DNA of 64,000 bases from JBKHBT01 sp046542255 (GTDB lineage: Bacteria > UBP14 > UBA6098 > JBKHBT01): contig JBKHBT010000007.1 of assembly GCA_046542255.1 (NCBI GenBank), positions 1-64,000 of the forward strand, in the 5' to 3' direction. This document shows positions 59,272 to 64,000 of the stretch, one piece after another. Made by a program: the position numbers and the translations under genes. The notes beneath the pieces were generated by a model. The model had not been told where the DNA came from. It saw only the letters and a list, made by a program, of their open reading frames with translations, and did not search any database. Position 1 is the first letter of the stretch; each line of letters begins with the position of its first letter.

Positions 59272-62200
59272 ATGTATCTATCAAGGCTGGAAATTTTTGG
59301 CTTCAAGTCCTTCGGCAGACGTGTGAAGATAGATTTTCACAAGGGAGTTTCTGCAATTATCGGACCCAATGGAACCGGCAAGACCAATATCGTCGATGCT
59401 GTCCGCTGGGTGATTGGCGAGAGGAAGATAAAGCTATTGCGTGGTGGCACACTAGATGATGTCATTTTCAAAGGTACAAAGACCAAGAAAGCTTTGAATA
59501 TGGCAGAGGTCACTATAACGTTTAGCGAATGTAAAGGGCTATTAAGCTTCGATCCTGCCGCAAATCAGCTCACTATTACCCGTAGAGCATTTCGAGATGG
59601 CAATTCTGAGTTTTTCATGAATGGCCAACCTGTCAGGATGAAAGATGTTCGCCAGACACTTCTGGATCTCAGTGTCTCTTCTGGCGTATATTCTATAATC
59701 GAACAGAAAATGATGGCAGAAATTCTCGATGATGACCAGGATAATCGAAGGATGCTTTTTGAAGAGGCGGCCGATATTCTCAAATTCAAATCCGATAGAA
59801 AAGCCACAGAAAAGAAACTCGATGGTGCACTAGAGGAGATGAATAGGATAGAGGATGTTTATTCAGAAGTCAAAAAGCAAGTTTCCAGCCTAAAGCGACA
59901 GGCAAATAAAGCAAAGAAATATAATGAACTAAAAAATCAGATTAATCAGCTAAGCGAAGAAATAGCCAAAAGCCGGCTTGCCAATCTTACCAGCGAAAAT
60001 GAAGCAGTTTCAAAACGCATACAGATTTACCAAAAAGATGAAGCTGAACTTCGAAAGAAAAAAGTTGACCTGCAGACAAAGCAAACACAGTACCGTGAAA
60101 ATCTTAATACAATGACAAAAGAAAGAGAAGAGAAGGCAAGGAAACTCAATCTCTTGACTGCTGAAATCGGTAAAATCGAAAAAAATATCGCAGTTTGGCA
60201 GGAAAAACAAAAGCATGCTCGTTATGAAATCGATAATCAAAAAAACATTGCACAAAATAGCAAAGAAAAGCTCGGCGAATTGCAATTCGATGAAGAAGAG
60301 CTGGAAGATAATATAGAAAAAGCCAGGAAGAAAATTCCTGAAATCAAAAAACAGATCGAGTCGATTCAGAAAGAGTCATCCGGCATGGTTAAGGCTCTTA
60401 TGCAGTTTAAGAACAAGCAAAGCCAGCTCAAGAAAAAGAAAGAAGAAATCGAACGGAAGAACTGGCAGCAGCTTCAAAAGCTCAAACAATTAGAAGATAA
60501 TCTTAAGCAAAATCAGGAAAAGCTATCCGAATTAAATTCTAAAAATAAAAAATTGCAATCTGATTTGGATGATAGGGTACAATCTCTGAAGATATCTCAG
60601 ATAGAAAATAAAAAGGCAAATACAGAATACGAGCAAACGTCAGAGAAACTAGAAAAGTTGAAAGAATCTTCGACAGAGATGAATGACATGCTCGGAAAAT
60701 TAATAAAAAGCCAAAATAAGCTGCAAGGCAGAATCAGCCAGATATCTGGAGAACTCGAAGGACTAGAATCTACTGGAGATATTGCAAGAGATGCCTTATT
60801 AAAAAAGAAAGATGATTTTGGTATCAAGGGAATTCTGGCGGACTTTCTTCTTCCCGAAGACCAGAAGATAGCCCAGGCAATGGAATTGTATCTTGGAGAA
60901 CAGGCTGGATACCTTGTTTGTAATGATGCCAAAAATGCCAGAGAAGCTCTCGATTTTCTTTATGAAAATAAATATGGAACAGCGGGCTTTTTTATTATCG
61001 GCCAACTCGATAATATCAAAAAGAACATCTCTAGAAAACCGGGTATTCTCTATGACAAAGTAAAATGTAAACTGCCTCAACTCGAGGTTTTGCTTTACGA
61101 TACCTACTATCAGAGATTTTCTGATTTATCCGATAATGGTTTGCAAATCACCGGACATATTATTTCGAAAGAAGGTGTGCTTTATGGTGGCTATACTGAA
61201 AGAGGACTTGTTACCAAAACTCTGAGAATTCGTGAACTTACAAAATCACTTGAAGATAAAAAGAAGAAACTTCAGGAAAATAAAGACACAGAAGAAAAGC
61301 TTAGAAAAAACATTAAGCAAAATAAGATAGATCGTGAAAAGACAGGAATCGAGCTGAAGGTTCTGGAGAAAAAACTTCACAATGATAATATTGAGATTGG
61401 TAATAAAAAAATCGAGGTCGAGAGAGTAAAGCAAAATATCGATTCAGTCGATCAAAGCAGTGTCTCTTTAAATAATCAAATATCGCAAATCGTTGAGAAG
61501 ATCGAAGAATTCGATATCGATGAAAAAAATGTCGATGATATCGATAAAGAAATCGATAGGCTGGATAATATTATATCCGAGAAAAGCAGGACTCAAAGAG
61601 AAAAAGAACAAACCCAACAGAATAAAAATCTTGAAAAGGTTCGTCTCACAGAAAATATCAAAAGAATGGAGTCTGATTTATCGAGAATAGCGATGTCGAT
61701 TTCTGAACAGCGCAAATTAATTGAAAAGGCAGAAGAAGGCCAAGCAGAAGCAATAGAAGTCAATAGAGAATCCGAGAAAAAGATTTCAGAATTCAAAGAA
61801 AGTCTTCAGGATGCATATCATAAAAAAACCAGCAATGAGGACAATCTTAATGAAGTTTCTGCTGGAGAACAAAGACTCAATCAATTGATTGAAGAAAATA
61901 TCAAAAAAGAACGCGATGTATCCAATCGGCTCGAAAATATCGAAGAGCAAATTCATCAACTTAGAACAAAAAGCGCCAGACTCGAATCGGATATAGACAA
62001 TATCTATGAAAATAATCATCAATTAAAAGATATCGATCTTCAGAATGTCGAGATACTCGATGATGAAGCCATAAGTGGCAAATTAGAGATTCGTGCCAAA
62101 CATCAAAAGAAAATTGAAGAATTAGCTCCAATTAATTTTGAAGCAGAAGACGAATATCAAGCTGCCAAAGAACGATTTGAGTTTTTCAAAAAACAAAAAG

Positions 62201-62772
62201 ATGATGTCGATGAAAGTATTAGAATTCTCAAAAAATCTATCAAAGAACTGAATAATAGGGCGCGAAAGATGTTCATGGAGACATTCGAGGTTGCGAGGGA
62301 GAATTTTAAGAGGCTTTTTGTCGAACTTTTTGGAGGCGGTTTTGCCGATGCCATTCTCGTTGATAAAGATGGCAATACAGAGAATATAGATGTTTTGGAA
62401 GCCGAGATTAAACTTCTGACTCAGCCACCCGAGAAGAAATTGCTTGCTATTACACAATTATCTTTAGGAGAAAAATCTCTTGCAGCGATAGCATTATTAT
62501 TTGGCCTTTATTTGCAAAGGCCCAGTCCTTTTTGCCTTCTCGATGAGGTGGATGCGCCGCTCGATGACTCGAATCTTGGCCGCTATCTAAACAAAATTAG
62601 GCAATTTGAAACCAATACACAATTTATTTTGATAACTCACAATAAAAGAACTATGCAAACCGTTGATTATCTATATGGAACTTCTATGGAAGATGGAGTA
62701 ACTCAAATATTTTCTGCGAAAATGGATGAATTGACAGAAAAATACGAACGTTCACCGGGGCAAGCACAATAA
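59272..62772 (+). CDS. smc: Chromosome partition protein SMC
   Basis: Chromosome condensation ATPase, 1,166 aa. The N-terminal head has GPNGTGKTNIVDAVRWVIG (Walker A); two long coiled coils (about 165-490 and 660-1000) flank a hinge near 500-640 (GILADFLLPEDQKIAQAME; GTAGFFIIGQLD). The C-terminal head has the signature LSLGEKSLAAIALLFGL, a change from LSGGEK, and Walker B PFCLLDEVDAPLDDSN. Partners ScpA/ScpB are not in the window. Confidence 0.96.
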   Translation: MYLSRLEIFGFKSFGRRVKIDFHKGVSAIIGPNGTGKTNIVDAVRWVIGERKIKLLRGGTLDDVIFKGTKTKKALNMAEVTITFSECKGLLSFDPAANQLTITRRAFRDGNSEFFMNGQPVRMKDVRQTLLDLSVSSGVYSIIEQKMMAEILDDDQDNRRMLFEEAADILKFKSDRKATEKKLDGALEEMNRIEDVYSEVKKQVSSLKRQANKAKKYNELKNQINQLSEEIAKSRLANLTSENEAVSKRIQIYQKDEAELRKKKVDLQTKQTQYRENLNTMTKEREEKARKLNLLTAEIGKIEKNIAVWQEKQKHARYEIDNQKNIAQNSKEKLGELQFDEEELEDNIEKARKKIPEIKKQIESIQKESSGMVKALMQFKNKQSQLKKKKEEIERKNWQQLQKLKQLEDNLKQNQEKLSELNSKNKKLQSDLDDRVQSLKISQIENKKANTEYEQTSEKLEKLKESSTEMNDMLGKLIKSQNKLQGRISQISGELEGLESTGDIARDALLKKKDDFGIKGILADFLLPEDQKIAQAMELYLGEQAGYLVCNDAKNAREALDFLYENKYGTAGFFIIGQLDNIKKNISRKPGILYDKVKCKLPQLEVLLYDTYYQRFSDLSDNGLQITGHIISKEGVLYGGYTERGLVTKTLRIRELTKSLEDKKKKLQENKDTEEKLRKNIKQNKIDREKTGIELKVLEKKLHNDNIEIGNKKIEVERVKQNIDSVDQSSVSLNNQISQIVEKIEEFDIDEKNVDDIDKEIDRLDNIISEKSRTQREKEQTQQNKNLEKVRLTENIKRMESDLSRIAMSISEQRKLIEKAEEGQAEAIEVNRESEKKISEFKESLQDAYHKKTSNEDNLNEVSAGEQRLNQLIEENIKKERDVSNRLENIEEQIHQLRTKSARLESDIDNIYENNHQLKDIDLQNVEILDDEAISGKLEIRAKHQKKIEELAPINFEAEDEYQAAKERFEFFKKQKDDVDESIRILKKSIKELNNRARKMFMETFEVARENFKRLFVELFGGGFADAILVDKDGNTENIDVLEAEIKLLTQPPEKKLLAITQLSLGEKSLAAIALLFGLYLQRPSPFCLLDEVDAPLDDSNLGRYLNKIRQFETNTQFILITHNKRTMQTVDYLYGTSMEDGVTQIFSAKMDELTEKYERSPGQAQ

Positions 62773-62858
62773 GAATCCTGTAAATACCCCCTAACTTAAT
62801 AAAATAAACACTTATGCCGTTTTTTTTACTATTTTTTGATTAAAGGCCTTGAAAGTAC

Positions 62859-62887
62859 TTGACATCTGTACCATTATAAAATATTAT
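62859..62887 (+). promoter_or_regulatory. Promoter of the secreted-protein gene at the window end
   Basis: TTGACA at 62859-62864, a 17-bp spacer, TATTAT at 62882-62887. Leader of about 65 nt to the ATG at 62958, which is preceded by GGAGGA. Confidence 0.6.
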
Positions 62888-62957
62888 TTTATATGAAGAT
62901 ATTGTATGTATATTTTCGGAAGAAAATAAAATTGAAATGATTCTTAATGGAGGAATA

Positions 62958-64000
62958 ATGAATAAAAAGAACTATTTTGTTTTAATCGCTTTGTTTTTTA
63001 TTATAAGTTCTGCCTTTGCACAGGCGGACTGGTATCTAAGTGTTTTCGATGCTTTTTATGATATTGAAGCACGGGTTGATACAACATTTGGAACCTTTGC
63101 AATTGGGACTCATGCAGAAGGCATCAATCTTACATATCAGTACGATAGAATAACAGCGCCTTATTATTTTGGTGCCTCGAATAGCTTCATGGTTTACATT
63201 GGCGGTTCTATTTACAGAAGCGGAGTTGCAACGGGTGGAACAGAAGGGGTTACAGTTATTGATGAGTATTTTCTTGGCAATTATATTGAAGACAATACAA
63301 TAATCAGTCGTTGGGAAATACCTGCTACGGGCGGCTCTTATATGATTTATCAACGCCTTTCTCCTTCGGCAAGGCCTGCTGACGATACTACACTTGGAAT
63401 GATAAAAATCGAATACGAAGTTGATAATAGGACTTTATTCGAAACACCAATCGGACTAAAATTATTAATTAATCCAAAACTCGATGGCATAGATAATACT
63501 CCGGTAGCCGTAGGCCCTTATTATACAGATGTAGGAGTATTTTTTGAAGATGCTATTCGTAATGAATGGCAGGCTTTTCAAAGGGGCATCGAAGACAGTT
63601 CTGATCAATTGATTGCCCGCGGGGATCTTGGTGAAGATAAGCCCGATCAATTAGGTTTGGGCCAATGGGTTTTACCTGGCGTTGATTACTATGGTTTGGC
63701 AGAAAGGCTATGGGCTGAAGGTACTCCACCGGATTGGGAAGGCGAAACTTATTCTGATTGTGGTGCTATGTACCGCTGGAATGCTAGCCCCGTAGGTCCA
63801 GGCGACAGACAACAATTTGTAACATATTACGGATTTGGAAAACCAATGCCACCAGATACTAATTGGGCCTCTTTATCTGGATTTCCAACTTTTGCATCGG
63901 CTGCAGGTTGCTCTCTGTTGCAGATTGTCGATTTAGATGCATTTATAACAAATATAACTCTAATTGCTGATTCTGCTGAGAGTACTATAGTTTGCATGGA
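62958..64000 (+). CDS. Secreted protein of unknown function (5' part, runs off window)
   Basis: An open frame from ATG at 62958 to the end of the window (347 codons, no stop). GGAGGA precedes the start. It begins with a clear signal peptide (MNKKNYFVLIALFFIISS, cut after AFA) and continues as a beta-rich, Tyr/Trp-rich sequence (GTFAIGTHAEGINLTYQYD; WEIPATGGSYMIYQRLSP; DTTLGMIKIEYEV). Two Cys are seen near residues 270 and 324. From about residue 330 a new segment begins (ITNITLIADSAEST). It may be a large surface protein, and in this genome could carry a type IX sorting domain, but the C-terminus is outside the window. No family recognised. Confidence 0.75.
   Translation, partial: MNKKNYFVLIALFFIISSAFAQADWYLSVFDAFYDIEARVDTTFGTFAIGTHAEGINLTYQYDRITAPYYFGASNSFMVYIGGSIYRSGVATGGTEGVTVIDEYFLGNYIEDNTIISRWEIPATGGSYMIYQRLSPSARPADDTTLGMIKIEYEVDNRTLFETPIGLKLLINPKLDGIDNTPVAVGPYYTDVGVFFEDAIRNEWQAFQRGIEDSSDQLIARGDLGEDKPDQLGLGQWVLPGVDYYGLAERLWAEGTPPDWEGETYSDCGAMYRWNASPVGPGDRQQFVTYYGFGKPMPPDTNWASLSGFPTFASAAGCSLLQIVDLDAFITNITLIADSAESTIVCM

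Overview
The window looks like a chromosomal segment of an AT-rich, Gram-negative (LPS-making) bacterium of the wider FCB group (Bacteroidota, Marinimicrobia, Cloacimonadota and relatives). Evidence: a porU-porV pair of the type IX secretion system, three secreted or surface proteins with FlgD-like / type A C-terminal sorting domains, a fused LpxC-FabZ, and a BamA-OmpH-LpxD envelope operon. I cannot fix the phylum from the sequence alone. Most of the window is dense, ordinary housekeeping DNA.

Layout. 1-67: probable 3' end of a group II intron, lying antisense in the last codons of prfA. 48-2052 (-): DUF1385 protein and prfA. 2053-2472: promoter and possible tiny lipoprotein. 2473-13951 (+): type IX secretion block, namely PorU-like C25 peptidase, a PorV-like outer-membrane protein with a beta-propeller inserted in it, a secreted M6 metalloprotease, and two DUF5683-like membrane proteins. 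13948-15572 (-): miaA and a lipoprotein. 15743-17461 (+): rpiB, glyA, terminator. 17569-23971 (+): six surface-polysaccharide genes (short GT9-like, GT2, epimerase, polysaccharide deacetylase, GT39-like, GT4). 24068-28741 (+): glmS, tsaB, secreted M14 carboxypeptidase. 28743-30714 (-): a bacterial eRF1/Vms1-like protein and a UbiA-family prenyltransferase. 30861-39489 (+): rplU, bamA, ompH/skp, lpxD, lpxC-fabZ, asnS, Gln-rich lipoprotein, recO. 39569-40831 (-): ahcY.

41204-45967 is the accessory island and the main point of interest. It is a compact four-gene set: a small P-loop nucleotide-kinase-like protein, a radical SAM protein, an AAA+ ATPase with a long helical N-terminus, and a protein with a PD-(D/E)xK nuclease signature. 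A perfect 10-bp inverted repeat bounds it. The right copy overlaps the last stop codon and opens a fold-back of about 130 nt that resembles an integron attC site. I read it as a candidate mobile cassette carrying an undescribed, possibly defensive, system. A MazF/PemK toxin-antitoxin pair follows (46091-46623).

46935-53600 (-): nitroreductase, a minimal SufC plus SufB/D-like Fe-S pair, two peroxiredoxins, metK, a sugar nucleotidyltransferase, and a phosphoglucose/phosphomannose isomerase. 53890-62772 (+): mfd, coaX, a PHP-domain protein, smc. 62958-64000 (+): 5' part of a secreted protein that runs off the window.
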